Shown here in pieces: positions 53,396 to 64,000 of a stretch of DNA of 64,000 nucleotides. A program made the position numbers and the translations under genes. The notes under the pieces were generated by a model. That model did not search any database. It saw only the letters and a list, made by a program, of their open reading frames with translations, and was not told where the DNA came from. This DNA comes from Timema cristinae (Eukaryota; Arthropoda; Insecta; Phasmatodea; Timematidae). Every line of letters begins with the position of its first letter. The first letter of the stretch is position 1. The stretch is taken from contig JBCFYV010000012.1 of the NCBI GenBank assembly GCA_039000515.1, forward strand, positions 5,724,358-5,788,357, in the 5' to 3' direction.

Positions 53396-53536
53396 GCGAC
53401 AAACAGTTTTTTATTTTTGCGAACCACACGGTGTGACCATTTGGTCGGTACGTGTTGGAACTTGCTCTCGTGCTCCCCTTCTGGAAGCATCGGAGCATGC
53501 CTTTTGTCTGTGTGTCTGTGTGTGAAAACTCCTCCT

Positions 53537-55298
53537 GTCAGATCCGGTGCACGTTGCCCATGTGGCTCAGCTCATCGGTGCGGTCTCGTAAAGACCCTTA
53601 GATGATTCTGAACCAACGGAGGAGACAGAAATGTCACGGGGATAGCCGCTCTAAGTCTATACAAGAACTCCGGACGCAACGGTATCAATAACGCGGTCCT
53701 CTGAAATCTCCCCTTGGAAACGATTAACTTCCTCATGGAGTTATTCAATGCCACCCCGTTTCTGAGTCATTTCCCCGAGCTCTGGAAGCACACCAACGTG
53801 TTCTGCTTTCATAAACCGGGTAAGGACCCAGCCCTTGCTTCGTCCTGCCAACCAATCAGCTTGCTCGACTGTTTGGGCAAGTTGTTCGAGAGATTACTAC
53901 TGACGAGACCTACCCGACATGTTCGCGAGGTGGGCATATTGGTGGATGAGCAGTTCGGCTTTCGGGCGGGACACGCTACGTCTCACCAACTAGTCTGCCT
54001 TGTGGAGCAGGTCACGAAGGAACTTCAACATCAACAGGTTGACTGGTGCTGTCTTTCTCAACGTGGCAAAGGCCCTCGACCGTGTTTGGCACGAAGGTTT
54101 CATTTTCAAACTCCTCTCCCTGAACATGCCCTTCTATCTAGTTAAGGTTGTCTAATCTTATCTATCCCACCGTACCTTCTCCATTACCTTTGGGAACGCC
54201 ACTTTCCAAGCCAGAAGCATCCGGTATCGAGTGCCGCAGGGTTCCCTCGTGGTCCCGGTGCTCTTCAGTCTGTATATGAACGACATTCCTAAATCCCCAT
54301 ACACCATGTTGGCACTGTATTTAGACGACACGGCTCTAGTAGCGGAGTCGTGGCGAGGGCAGTTGGTGGAGAGGCTACTCCAGATGCATTGGAGGGGTGG
54401 ATTACCACCTGGAGGACAATTATTAACGTATAGAAGAGCATGGCAGTGCTCTTCACATGGAAAAGAGAGTTCTACAGGTCAGCCCCACTTAGACTGTTCA
54501 GAGAACAGATCAGATGGGTGGACAGTGTTAACTACCTGGGACTTGCGCTGCTCATCAAACTGACCTTGAGAATACACTGCACTGAGAGACTCAACAAAGC
54601 AAGGCAACGACTGGGAATCCTAGGCCCACTGTTTAACAGGCGTAGTGCCCTGTCCACAAGGAATGGTCTGACACTCTACAAGCAGTTGCTCAGACCGATA
54701 CTCGACTATGCGTGTCCTGCTTGGGGCCACCTGGTGAACACGTATATGAGGAAGATGCAGGTGTTCCAGAGCGGGTGTCATTGTGGACGCACCTTCATAC
54801 GTTCGGAATGTGACTCTTCGTCGTGACCTGGATATGCTTACCATCAAGGAACACTTTTGGAAGCTGGCACAGTCCTTATACAACATACTTCCCCGTGCCA
54901 CCAATCCTCTTATCCAGGGACTTAGTAATTACGTCGTTGACCCTGGAGGGTGCCATCGACGTCCCAAAGCCCTGCTCGGATAAGCGATATGTGTCAACCG
55001 TGGCTTGGGAGGCTCTCACCCATCCCCCCATAGAGTAGTGTCTCCGCACTTAAATCTCTAAAAACCCTTATTTGGTTCCCCAACATAATTTACATCCCCA
55101 TCCCCCCCAATATAAATAATATGTTTTTCTTTTTCCCAGAACTTCGTGGAAAGCAACAATCTGTCTTTAGAGTCCGAAACCACATGGTGTGACCAATTGG
55201 TCGGTACGTGTTGGAACTTGCTCTCGTGCTCCCTTTCAGGGAGCATCAGAGCATGCTATTGTGATTTTGATAAATTGTGGTTGAGAACTCATCTTTCT
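53537..55298 (+). pseudogene. Jockey-clade LINE, copy 2 (5' truncated RT remnant)
   Basis: Starts abruptly at a point matching 51779 in copy 1, so it lacks ORF1, the endonuclease and the start of RT. Recognisable pieces: LMELFNA, KPGKDPALASS, LLDCLGKLFERLL, EQFGFRAGHATSHQLVCLVE, GSLVVPVLFSLYMNDIP and YLDDTALVAES, in which the YADD alanine is leucine. Further on LLRPILDYACPAWGH and a VRN-type C-terminal segment follow. It carries many frame changes and stops, more than copy 1, and is older or less constrained. The 3' UTR here is longer (about 54980-55298) and shares its last part with copy 1. It lies head-to-tail with copy 1, which points to recombination or insertion of one in the other. No activity is possible. 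Confidence 0.8.
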
Positions 55299-55306
55299 AT
55301 TGGTTT

Positions 55307-56463
55307 AAGTGATGGGCACAATCGAGTAACTATAAGAATCAAATAATCACTCGATTATCTTTAAAAATAATTGAGTAATCGAGTAAAATTACTCGAGTAA
55401 TTTTAGCGAATCCTCTACTCAAATCGGCCCGTTGCAATCGGTTGGACAACATTACTCGGGAGTCTTGCAATGGAATTCGATACTAATAACATGTCCATAA
55501 TCTCTTCCTGTAGTAGACAGTAGACACTCATAGTCGAAAGTCCACCCCCTTATTTTCAGTTTTCACGTTGTATGCAGTCAATATTAAAGTATGCGTTTTA
55601 AGAAGTGTCTCAAAAGAAAAAAATGTGCTCTTTTAGTAAAATAAACATTTCTTTATACATTCGTGTTAAAAAATTGATAATAATAATAATTATTATTATT
55701 AGCACCGCGTCTTACTACCCGTTCGGGTTATACGCAATTACGCTAATGTATAATGGTAGGGTGATCGTGAGATGAAATGAAGGACCTTCAGTTTAACGTG
55801 GAATCCAAAGCACGGTGGAGGCCTGGCATAACCCACATTCACAAGATGTCTTGTCAGAGGTGAAAGAAGGGTTTGGTAATCAAAAATTGATAATAATTGT
55901 ATCTTTTTGAAAGCGAAAATGTTTTTTTTTTTTTTCTATTTTGTAACTTATACTAATTAGTTTATATTTATAAAATACTCATATTTTACTAAGGAGAAAT
56001 TATAATCAAAATAATTAATAAATACAATAATTAGTTTCGTTAAATGCGATTTTTGAAATAAGACTGCCGAGGTGCCTAGTAAAAAAAAATTGAATAACTT
56101 TCATCTGAAATGTGATACGCTTAGCTAACATGCTTTTTTATTGTGTACTTTACTTACATCTGCGAGTACTCTATATTGAAAATGCATGTGCAATATTTAA
56201 AACATAAAGGGTCATATTTGCGTAGCAGCAGAAACTGTTAAAAAAAATGAGCTCCAAGGGAATATGCCTTTTAAATGGAAATAGCATGGTAAACAGTCCA
56301 GCCAATTTGGTCGATTCTTACTTAGCTGGTAATAAAAGAGAAAATAAAAGAATAACAAGGTCCGAGTAAAGTTACTCGAATAATCCCGTAAGAATCGAGT
56401 AATCCCGATTACACAACACAATTGAGTTACTCGATTATTTTTACTCGATTATGCCTATCACTA
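55307..56463. mobile_element. Non-autonomous hAT-like element with 8-bp duplication
   Basis: Left end AAGTGATGGGCACAATCGAG; right end, reverse complemented, TAGTGATAGGCATAATCGAG. Flanks ATTGGTTT (55299-55306) and ATTGGCTT (56464-56471) match at 7 of 8 positions. Subterminal CGAGTAA/TTACTCG motifs are repeated many times inside both ends (55325-55410 and 56365-56450). No transposase is visible. A SINE-B copy is nested inside, which explains about 213 bp of its length including the target duplication. Confidence 0.75.
55685..55881 (-). mobile_element. SINE-B copy, 5' truncated, nested in the hAT-like element
   Basis: Minus strand: GATTACCAAACCC start, GACAAGACATCTTGTGAATG, then tail GCGTATAACCCGAACGGGTA, GTAAGACGCGGTGCTAATA. 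A 16-bp duplication AAAAATTGATAATAAT flanks it (55669-55684 and 55882-55897), a hallmark of target-primed insertion. Confidence 0.9.
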
Positions 56464-56471
56464 ATTGGCTT

Positions 56472-56690
56472 TTTTAGCGTCCACTATCGTTCACGTTTTC
56501 CCACACCAATGGGAAGCTCCCTTTTCTCCCATTGGACAAAGCCAGACAGCAGTAGAGGGTATTTAACACGCTGGTTCCTCGGTGAGAGCCAGTCGGAGAG
56601 TGGCTACCCATCCCGGGTGTCCCACCTGTTTGAAAGAGCTTAATAAATTGACGTGTTTTATAATGAACCATTTTGTCTTAACTCCCTCTT
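56472..56690 (+). promoter_or_regulatory. Promoter and poly-A-like block, possible solo LTR part
   Basis: CACCAATGGG and CCCATTGGAC (CCAAT motifs in inverse orientation), GGGTATTTAACACG as a TATA-like box about 60 bases later, and TTAATAAATTGACG near 56640 as a poly-A-like signal. The order resembles an LTR. Ends are not defined. Confidence 0.3.
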
Positions 56691-56695
56691 TTTCC

Positions 56696-56906
56696 ACCGT
56701 CATCCTATACCTTCCACCGTGACTCACGTTGTCGGGAGTCCATCCTACCTCCCACTGTGAATCACGTTTCCAGGACTCCATTCCACTTCCCACCGCGACT
56801 CACGTTGCCGGGACTCCATTCTACTTCCCACTGCGACTCACGTTGCCGGGACTCCATTCTACCTCCCACCATAACTGACGTTGCCGGGACTCCATCCTAC
56901 CGTTAC
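56696..56906. repeat. 38-bp tandem array, about 5.5 units
   Basis: CACGTT recurs at 56725, 56763, 56801, 56839 and (as GACGTT) 56877, exactly 38 bases apart. Unit CACGTTGCCGGGACTCCATT, CTAC(C/T)TCCCAC and GCGACT. Confidence 0.9.
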
Positions 56907-58854
56907 ACCCGTGTTGCTGGGATGGACTACACCCGCCGCTCCGGCAAAGCCCACACGTGTCTGAACACAACGTCGCCGTCGTAGTGATATCAACCAGTTA
57001 CCCCCGGAGCCGCAGCGATGGATAAAAACTTCGCATTTTATCAATAATGATTTTACATTCACGTAGTGCACTTGGCTACGAACCTAGGGATCGATTTCCG
57101 GCTGGTACCATGGATAATTTTCAGAAAGGGGGATTATCCCTAAGGTTACCAAGCGTTGGTTGATTAGGCTTAAGTTAGGTTAAGAGTTTATATTCATTCC
57201 ACACCCTAATACTCACGATCATCATAACCTCATCCCATCGGGACATAGAAAGATTCTCCACGAAAAAGATGTACGATTAGAACATTTGGGCGTATCCTGG
57301 GCAACGGTACATTAGTACTGAATAATTTTTCCACAAAGTGATGTAATCATTGAAGTCTATATGAAGGTACGGTGGATAAAATAAATGTCAATAATATTTA
57401 ATCTATTATTTTTTCAAATTTGTAAAAATATTTTAAAGTCTAATGATTTCAATTTTCTCAAATAGATACGTCTTTAGTAACTTTTTAAACTTTATACATA
57501 TTTTAATCAGGTTTTGACTACTTAATTATATAATATTGATGACAGCTTTGTGATTATGATTTCAACTGTGAATAGTTCTTGGTTTGAATATATTAATCTG
57601 GTCAATTCATTTTATTAAGGTAATAGTATTTATATTCTAACAATTGTCAAACATCATTACTTGGACAGTGCCTCAGGACAATAACATAAATAAATTTTAA
57701 AATAAACTAGAATCCTTTAGAAGAAGAAGTAAACTCTATTTACCTTGAAATATATTAGTATTTCTTACCTTAACGTGTTACAAGATGGAGTCGCTTCTAA
57801 GATAGAGCTGAAGTCGTATCTGTCAAGGTAAGAATGCTATAGTTAAGGTCAAACGAAGTGTACGGGAAATAGGGACCAAAAATGCACCCAGATAAATTCA
57901 GCCGTTTAGAATGGTTGTGAGGGAATTATAGCATTGGGTGCATCACGATCCACAAAGAGTTTTCCACCTGTATATTTTCATCTCTTTACATAATCCACAA
58001 GCAGAGTTGGAGTAGGTCGTAAACAAACCAGTTGTTTAAAAAAAAAATCTAACGTGCATAACGTCTTATCACTCCATAGCCCTCTTTGGTGCTTAACAAA
58101 TCATCGTTAAAATTTAAATCAAACATGCGTGATTTTTCGCCTTGGTATGATTCGTTTGATTTTAAATAACAACACCTTTTCAAGAAATATTTTAAATTTG
58201 ACGCTAGTCCTGAAGAATCACTGGCAGCTCAATCAAAGTTTATACGCCTGATATATAGACAATCAGCTAACCCGTTCTCCAATAATGCTCTCTCTCATCA
58301 GATCGTCTCGCGAGACGTCCGGGACTTCGATTCAGATCAATATCTACACTTAGATCTCAAACTTGAGATAAAGTCCCCTGAGTGTAATTTGGACCGTAAC
58401 CACAAAATAAGTTCGGTTCAAGAGCTGAAGAACCCGCCAGCTTGGTGAATATAACTGTTATTTCTTCTAATATTTCACTCAAAGGATCGTTTCTAATTTC
58501 CGGCCTAAGGAAATGTCTCTATGGTGATCACTAAACTTCCATTTTCTCCTTTCTCCCTCCTACCAACCTATGGACAACCTTAAAGGGGAGGGTGAATAGA
58601 AAATACGTATTTAGACCCCCTCTCTACTAAGTAAAACCATCGTACTAGTTTTTAAAGTAGTGAGGTTCGTAACTAGAGTTAAATATAAACTAAATGTATA
58701 GGTAAATTTTTTTCCTAGCATGTTCTATGAGTAGGCTATATATATTAAACGGCTTACCTGAGGGGGAAAAATACCTTTCCCACTCCAATTTAATTAATCG
58801 GAATTCGTATTAGGGTGCACGCAGACCAAATGTCGGGATCATTTATTCTGAGCT
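56907..58854. other. AT-rich DNA, no recognisable gene
   Basis: Nothing nameable; a tRNA-like T-arm string (GGGATCGATTTCCGGCTGG) lies at about 57087-57105. Confidence 0.45.
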
Positions 58855-59060
58855 AATCATTTTGTTCACATTTTTAGACAAAGGAGAGGTCGGGGTTCAA
58901 CTCCTGGCAGGTTTTAATCAAGGTGGCTCTACCAAATTAGTTTCCCACTATCTCTTCACGCAAATAAGAGAATATTAAATTCTTATCTTAAATTTTACTT
59001 TGGTAAATTCTACCTTATTAGAGTAGTTAAAACAACTGTAACGCTATAAAATATATATAT
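58855..59060 (+). mobile_element. SINE-A copy, worn
   Basis: B box CGGGGTTCAACTCCTGGCAG, TTTCCCACTATCTCTTCACG, ACCTTATTAGAGTAGTTAAA. The hairpin tail is missing, as in the 46.8-kb and 10.6-kb copies, which end at the same place and may form a subfamily. Confidence 0.6.
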
Positions 59061-59294
59061 ATACTTATACATGGTTTATGCGTGGATCTATTACAGAACT
59101 TACAATTGAAATATTTCCTGTACAAATATTTCTTTAATCTACTCGAATTTGGAAAAAAAGAAAAAAAAAAAGTTTTCATTCAAGCTCGACTCTAACTTGA
59201 CTTGAAGTGAAAAATGCCTACTCGCACATTCCTATTATTGTTATTATTATTTTTATTACATTCATCACAAGAATTATAAACGTTGTTTTTTCAG

Positions 59295-59545
59295 CACCGC
59301 GTCTTACTACCCGTTTGGGTTATAAGCTTATGTACACTAATTAAGGTAATGGTTTTAGGGATAAGGAAGGTTGAGCTTAGAGGGAGTGTACGCACACATG
59401 CGTAGAGGGAAAGTAAAAAAAAAAAATTCAGAAAACCAACTTTAGTACACCCTACTGAAATTCGAACCTAGATCTCTCTACCAGAATAGTCTAGTCTACT
59501 GCAAGAGTTACGCCTTAAACAATGTGGCCACTGAAAAGGATTATT
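59295..59545 (-). mobile_element. SINE-A copy, full length
   Basis: Minus strand: head CAGTGGCCACATTGTTTAAG, B box GGTTCGAATTTC, ACTTTCCCTCTACGCATGTG, tail TATAACCCAAACGGGTAGTA and AGACGCGGTGCTG. Confidence 0.8.
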
Positions 59546-59799
59546 AACGTATTAATGAAGGGGTAAGGATAAGGATATTCACTAGAAGGAAGTGAGCCCA
59601 CGTTAACTTAGAAAGATGACGAAAAAACCACAGAGCTGGCTCACATATGGATAACTACCCCCAACGTACTCTGAAAAGATTCAATCTCCAACCTCAACTA
59701 TTATAAAAATCATTATTTTGAGAGCCTGATGCCTTCGATAGCGTGAGCATCAGTAAGGGTGAATAAGAAGAGATGGCGAGTGAGTAAACTCTTCACATC

Positions 59800-59925
59800 G
59801 CCAGGCTGCCACCGTGGTTCGGATTCCACGTTAAACTGTAGGTCCTTCATTTCATCTCACAAACACCCTACCATTACACATTAGCGTAAGTGCGTATAAC
59901 CCGAATGGGTAGTAAGACGCGCTGC

Positions 59926-59966
<41 letters not shown>

Positions 59967-59980
59967 GTAATAATAATAAC
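59800..59980 (+). mobile_element. SINE-B copy, 5' truncated
   Basis: CCACCGTGGTTCGGATTCCA, TGTAGGTCCTTCATTTCATC, tail GCGTATAACCCGAATGGGTA, GTAAGACGC and a long (ATA)n tract, the longest such tail in the window. Confidence 0.85.
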
Positions 59981-60007
59981 CTTCACATCGTGTTGAACCT
60001 TACTCTA

Positions 60008-60178
60008 ATGCTCTGTTTCGTGGCCATGTTAGTTTCTTTTTCAATGTGCTCTATTGTTAATGGCAGACATATCAGGTCACTTGGTGTGGATCAAATTGTG
60101 GTACGCGTACCCCTAGGGCACGGGAAAAATTTTAGGAGGTACGCAATATATCACTGCGTTGTATTAATCATTAAATAG
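60008..60178 (+). other. Short frame with a signal-peptide-like start
   Basis: A 56-codon frame from ATG at 60008, directly after the SINE-B tail. The first 19 residues MLCFVAMLVSFSMCSIVNG look like a secretion signal, followed by a basic segment with RHIRSLGVDQ and GHGKNFRRYA. No family recognised. A second ATG lies six codons on. GTGAGT, a donor-like string, occurs about 13 bases after the stop. In AT-rich DNA such hydrophobic starts arise by chance, and there is no gene context, so this is only a candidate small secreted peptide or exon. Confidence 0.2.
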
Positions 60179-62151
60179 TTATTTATAAGAGTGAGTCTTC
60201 TAAAGAAGTCAGGGCATATTTTGACGAGATGTGATTATCTTTTATAATGCTTTCTGTCCCTCTGTCGCGGCTTTGTTTAGCTTATCACAAAAATGTAACA
60301 TGTAATTCTGAACGAATATTTATGTGTCTATGGTATAGTTTTATTAAAATTTGAAAATACTCTTATGAGACTGTTTCCAATAGCAAGTATTTTTTTCGTT
60401 CTTTTATTACGAAGAGACAAAAGGGCTACGTTGGTCAGGCAATCTCCCTAAAAAGGGTAGGAGACTGGAGGGAATTTGAGAAACATTGGTGAAGATATTA
60501 TATAAATGTTATTAGTGTTATTTTTTTCAAACAAATTAACCACTAGTATAATTTTGTATGAGACATAATTTTGATTTTAAACCTACGGCTTGAATGGTGC
60601 ATATTTTCTAAGCTAAGTGTGGACTGGTACTTCGATGTTTGCGATACGTTCTATATTAGAATATATATTCACACCCAATTTTTAGTTTAGCACCGAATCT
60701 TACTATCCATTCGGGTTATATGCTACCTGATTTATTAAAATATATTATCGCTAGATGGATAGCTACGTTCACAATACTTCACAAAATTCAATAAGACTAC
60801 ACCCTCAATTGGTTAATAATAAGTATTTAAAAGGGAGAGAGTTATACTATTTTATTTAAATATTTATTCAAGTTTAGTTATTTTCAAACATTCAGAATAT
60901 GTTACTAAAGATAAATCATAACAATACTTTGCAAAGGCTTAGTATATTATTATCTTACCGGGTATCAACCCCTTTACGGAATGTAAATTATTTCTATAGT
61001 CCATTAAAGTTTGAAAAGAAGCAACTATCTTCTATCGGTAGAATACCCTTAAATGAAGCTTAATAAGAAATAAAAGCGTAATATTAGGTTATTCATATGA
61101 AACACACTTAAAATATAGTTTTTGAAAAAAATTGTTAGATCCATTTATAAATAATATATTTTTCAAAATTCCATCATCAACAAACTATTTTGAAAATAAA
61201 TTGTTCTCCAGAGATCCTCTACACATTGGTATTTATCAATTAAAATTATTTTCGGATATCGGTTTTGAACTAAGTCGTTCAAGCCATTTTTGAAAGAATT
61301 AAATATCCAAAAATCGGTCAGTATTAAACTACCCTTAATTTTAGAGCTTTAATTATAATGACAATATCTCTTTGAATTATGCCCAATTAAAATCTTAGTA
61401 TCAAGTTGAGCGAAGGCCATCAAGTCATTGTAATTGCATGTCCAGGCACAGACAAGACATACAGACAAACTGCAAAAATAAATGTAAATCTTACTTCTTT
61501 GAGTTCGGAGACGCATAAAATATCAAGATCCATAATATTCTTGAGGAAAATTTTTCAAGATTATATTACTTTCTTTATAATGATAAAGTAAGAAAATATA
61601 TTAGCGTGTAGAAAAGTAATTCTGAGCATAATTATTTATCACCCAGTATTTAATATATAAGCCCAGATCCATCTCTGGTCAGATATATTGTTTACAAAGC
61701 ATAATATCTCCTCACGTGAGTTAGAGCAATATGTTACTTTCATTGGTCTGTCTCGGTCTCACCTTGGCTCTGACAAATATGAAAGTGGCAGTAGTATGAA
61801 CTATACTAATAATAACATCCAATATACAGCCAGTCTTTGTGATTACTGGAGTTAAGGTGTTGCTTTTAGGGTTCTTTGGTGAATGCATTTCGGTGGGTTT
61901 GGCAGATTGATGTGTGATAGTACCTTCTGGCTCAGTGAAGAAAGTAACTACCTCACCTCTAACTTCCCTAGTGCGCTTCTTGAGTGCTGACTAGGCTTTA
62001 CAGACGACGGAGGAACTTTTGGGGATCCAACCAATATTCGGATCAAGTACTTTACATACATAAACACCACACACACATATATATATATATAATATGTACC
62101 GTAACATAAACGATGTTGGTACTGACTAACATACTCTTAAAGCCACTTAAT
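60179..62151. other. AT-rich DNA; one SINE tail fragment
   Basis: Minus-strand GCACCGAATCTTACTATCCA at 60692-60711, followed by TTCGGGTTATATGC, is a shared SINE tail with no body. Otherwise no supported feature; (TA)n at 62076-62095 region sits just inside the right end. Confidence 0.5.
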
Positions 62152-62400
62152 TTTTCAATGCCAAGTCCTGTTACCCGTCCGGGCTATCCGCGCTTATAAT
62201 TTAAACTAATAGGATAGGGCTGAGTAAGGTAAAACTTAGAAGGAATGTACCAAAATTTGCGTGGAGCGATATTGGTAATTAATTTAGGAGAATATACTTT
62301 CAATACATCCGATTCGAGCCCTTCCTTCCCGTCACAAGCAAACCAGATTATATGAGCTTGAGGTTTGTTCCGCGTGCCTGCGGTTGTTGTTTAGCTGTGA
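62152..62400 (-). mobile_element. SINE-A copy, worn
   Basis: Minus strand: GGGCTCGAATCGGATGTATT (B box and junction), CGCTCCACGCAAATTTTGG, TACATTCCTTCTAAGTTTTA and tail ATAGCCCGGACGGGTAACAG. Confidence 0.65.
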
Positions 62401-62611
62401 AGTAATGTATAATTGGAATCATGGAAGGAAAGTAAGTTTAGAAAATCTATAGCTATCACTAACAAAATGTTAATTAGTCTTATCTCTATTGTTACTATTT
62501 TATTGGCTTAGATAATATCAGTTTAAGGTGAAAGCTTAAGATCTTAATACGATTTGACATAAAATATATTCCAATAGTTCTAGTAACCTACTAAGGGCTA
62601 TGGGAACTTTT

Positions 62612-62690
62612 TTTAGCACCACGTCTTACTACCCATTTGGATTATACGCCCATAGAAGTTAACTAAAAGTACGGGAGGGGTGATTAAGTG
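62612..62690 (-). mobile_element. SINE tail fragment (A or B)
   Basis: Minus strand ends ATAATCCAAATGGGTAGTAA then GACGTGGTGCTAAAAAAA. Adjacent GTGATTAAGTGT slightly favours SINE-B. Confidence 0.6.
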
Positions 62691-62875
62691 TCTTGAGCGC
62701 GTTTTTTTTTAACCTGGATAACTCTTAGAACTTTGTATCTAATTTTTTTATTGATACCTTTCTTAAGAGAACGGCTGGAAGAAAGGTTTCGAAACTATAA
62801 ACTTATATATACAGTCAACATTTGATCTTCTATAACTAGATTGATGGTATTATTTTATTGGTATTGATACATCTA

Positions 62876-62930
62876 TTTGCGTATAACCCGGACGGGTGGT
62901 AAGACGCGGTACTAATAATAATGATACATA
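62876..62930 (+). mobile_element. SINE tail fragment
   Basis: GCGTATAACCCGGACGGGTG, GTAAGACGCGGTACTAATAA. Only the tail is present. Confidence 0.7.
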
Positions 62931-64000
62931 TATTTATTAAAACTGACAGCTGCATATTAAATGACTTAGTATAAGATATAAGAGTAGATGGAAGTAGTTT
63001 TAGTAACATTTCTAACGTCCAAGTGACACACTTTACAAGCTTCGTTTCTTGAGCACATGATTGCCAACATTTGAAGCCTTCCTCTAAAGTATTTAAAATA
63101 GTGATATTTAGTGTAGTTAAAAGTGGTATAATAAAATCATTTTAAGTTTACAAAGCTGGTATGGAAACAAGAGTAAAATACTTTGTATTATTTTGTAACA
63201 AACTCTTAGGGAAATAAAGGGAAGAATGGATGCAATTTTGATCCTTTATGATAAATCATGTTAGTATGATTTATAGATAGGCCTTTATTACTCAAAATTT
63301 GATAATCTTAGGTTGGCGGAAGTTTATAATCGTTAATTTTTTTTTTGCGCTGGTGGATTTGACTACTTGACAAATATAAAATATTAGGATTGGCTCAAGA
63401 TAGCCCTAACACCCAAAATAAAAACAAGGGGCTCAAGCACCCCCGGTTATAAGATCCTGTTATCTTATAAATGTAGCTTAGTTAAATTTCAATGGCTCAC
63501 CATAACAATTTATTTTGGATTGGGGAAACATATTATACACCGAGTCATTTTTTTTTTTTACCAAATGAGTATTTAGGAACTGTTTTAATTTTTATTGCAA
63601 TTAAAATTTTGAATTTATAATCGTAAGCTTGGTCTTAAAAGGTATCTTATATATATATTGGGCACGTCTACAATGTAACATATACCTATCATATTGTGTT
63701 TGATTATTTAAATAATTAACGGTATTGGACTTGGGAGAGCAAAGGGAGACGTAGCCCTTACAATTCTCTCCCTGGGTGCGTCACGGAACATTTGTATGGA
63801 AAACTTCACTTGTAAAAAAAAAAAAGCTTTCAAAGTCTGTAGTTGGGACGTTTCCGCGTGACGAGACAAATTTACATTTGGCTAACAAGTATCAGTTGTA
63901 CGTTGACAAGTTATTTTTATAGCCGCCGCTCATGTTTAGCGCTCGGCTTTGAACCCTCTTGTCATGAAGTTTGAGGAGAGGGAAGGGGGAAGCGCTTTGA
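62931..64000. other. AT-rich DNA, no recognisable gene
   Basis: No motif or repeat that I can support on either strand. The last 100 bases are GC-richer. Confidence 0.45.

Larger units (their letters stand above)
49955..53536 (+). mobile_element. Jockey-clade LINE, copy 1 (5' truncated, broken)
   Basis: GC-rich coding block in AT-rich surroundings with ORF1 C-terminal part, then an ORF2 with endonuclease, reverse transcriptase and the conserved Jockey C-terminal region. The end of ORF1 overlaps ORF2 by 20 bases. The 3' part contains a 189-bp in-frame duplication and a shortened 3' UTR (about 160 bp, ending near GTGTGTGAAAACTCC) before the second copy starts. The 3' UTR block GAACTTGCTCTCGTGCTCCC is shared with copy 2. 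Confidence 0.85.

Noticed and set aside
56422..57071. Short frames around the 38-bp array
   Set aside because: Repeat-driven frames with no motif.

Overview
The window looks like AT-rich, repeat-dominated non-coding DNA from an invertebrate animal. An arthropod is plausible because of the Jockey-type LINE and the Ty3/gypsy-type gag, but nothing visible fixes the taxon. I found no host protein-coding gene I could recognise, no rRNA and no functional tRNA gene. Nearly everything identifiable is mobile-element or tandem-repeat DNA.

Layout. 0-7 kb: tRNA-headed SINEs of several families, 27-bp and 41-bp minisatellites, and a 5' fragment of an LTR retrotransposon on the minus strand (4.4-6.8 kb; LTR, tRNA-Lys-like primer site, coiled-coil gag). 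7.2-32 kb: a block with a sharply different texture, full of expanded homopolymers and one-base slips, probably poorly polished consensus; reading frames here cannot be trusted. Still visible in it are a hAT-like DNA transposon with matching ends and duplicated flanks (12.69-14.32 kb), a near-complete second copy of the LTR retrotransposon with both LTRs (16.9-23.3 kb), several SINEs, and a short array of repeated retroelement-junction-like motifs (24.06-24.31 kb). 32-38 kb: clean AT-rich DNA, SINEs, and a small inverted-repeat element at 33.87-34.00 kb.

37.9-42.4 kb: a 45-bp satellite of roughly 98 units, interrupted by 100 A followed by 113 C. 43.85-44.8 kb: a 34-bp array that appears to be a piece of a tRNA-like SINE head amplified in place. 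47.5-48.5 kb: a 38-bp array of about 27 units. 49.95-55.3 kb: two head-to-tail, broken copies of a Jockey-clade LINE. Next comes a hAT-like element (55.3-56.5 kb) with a nested SINE-B, and then a second 38-bp array at 56.7 kb. 57-64 kb: AT-rich DNA with scattered SINE copies and tails.

How the parts relate. Two SINE families with different tRNA-like heads share one 3' tail holding a small stem-loop and ending in (ATA)n, which suggests they use the same partner reverse transcriptase. Nested insertions with flanking duplications (LINE, then hAT, then SINE-B) give a relative order of activity. The features below are mainly broken or non-autonomous copies; none of the elements seen appears able to encode a complete protein set as sequenced.
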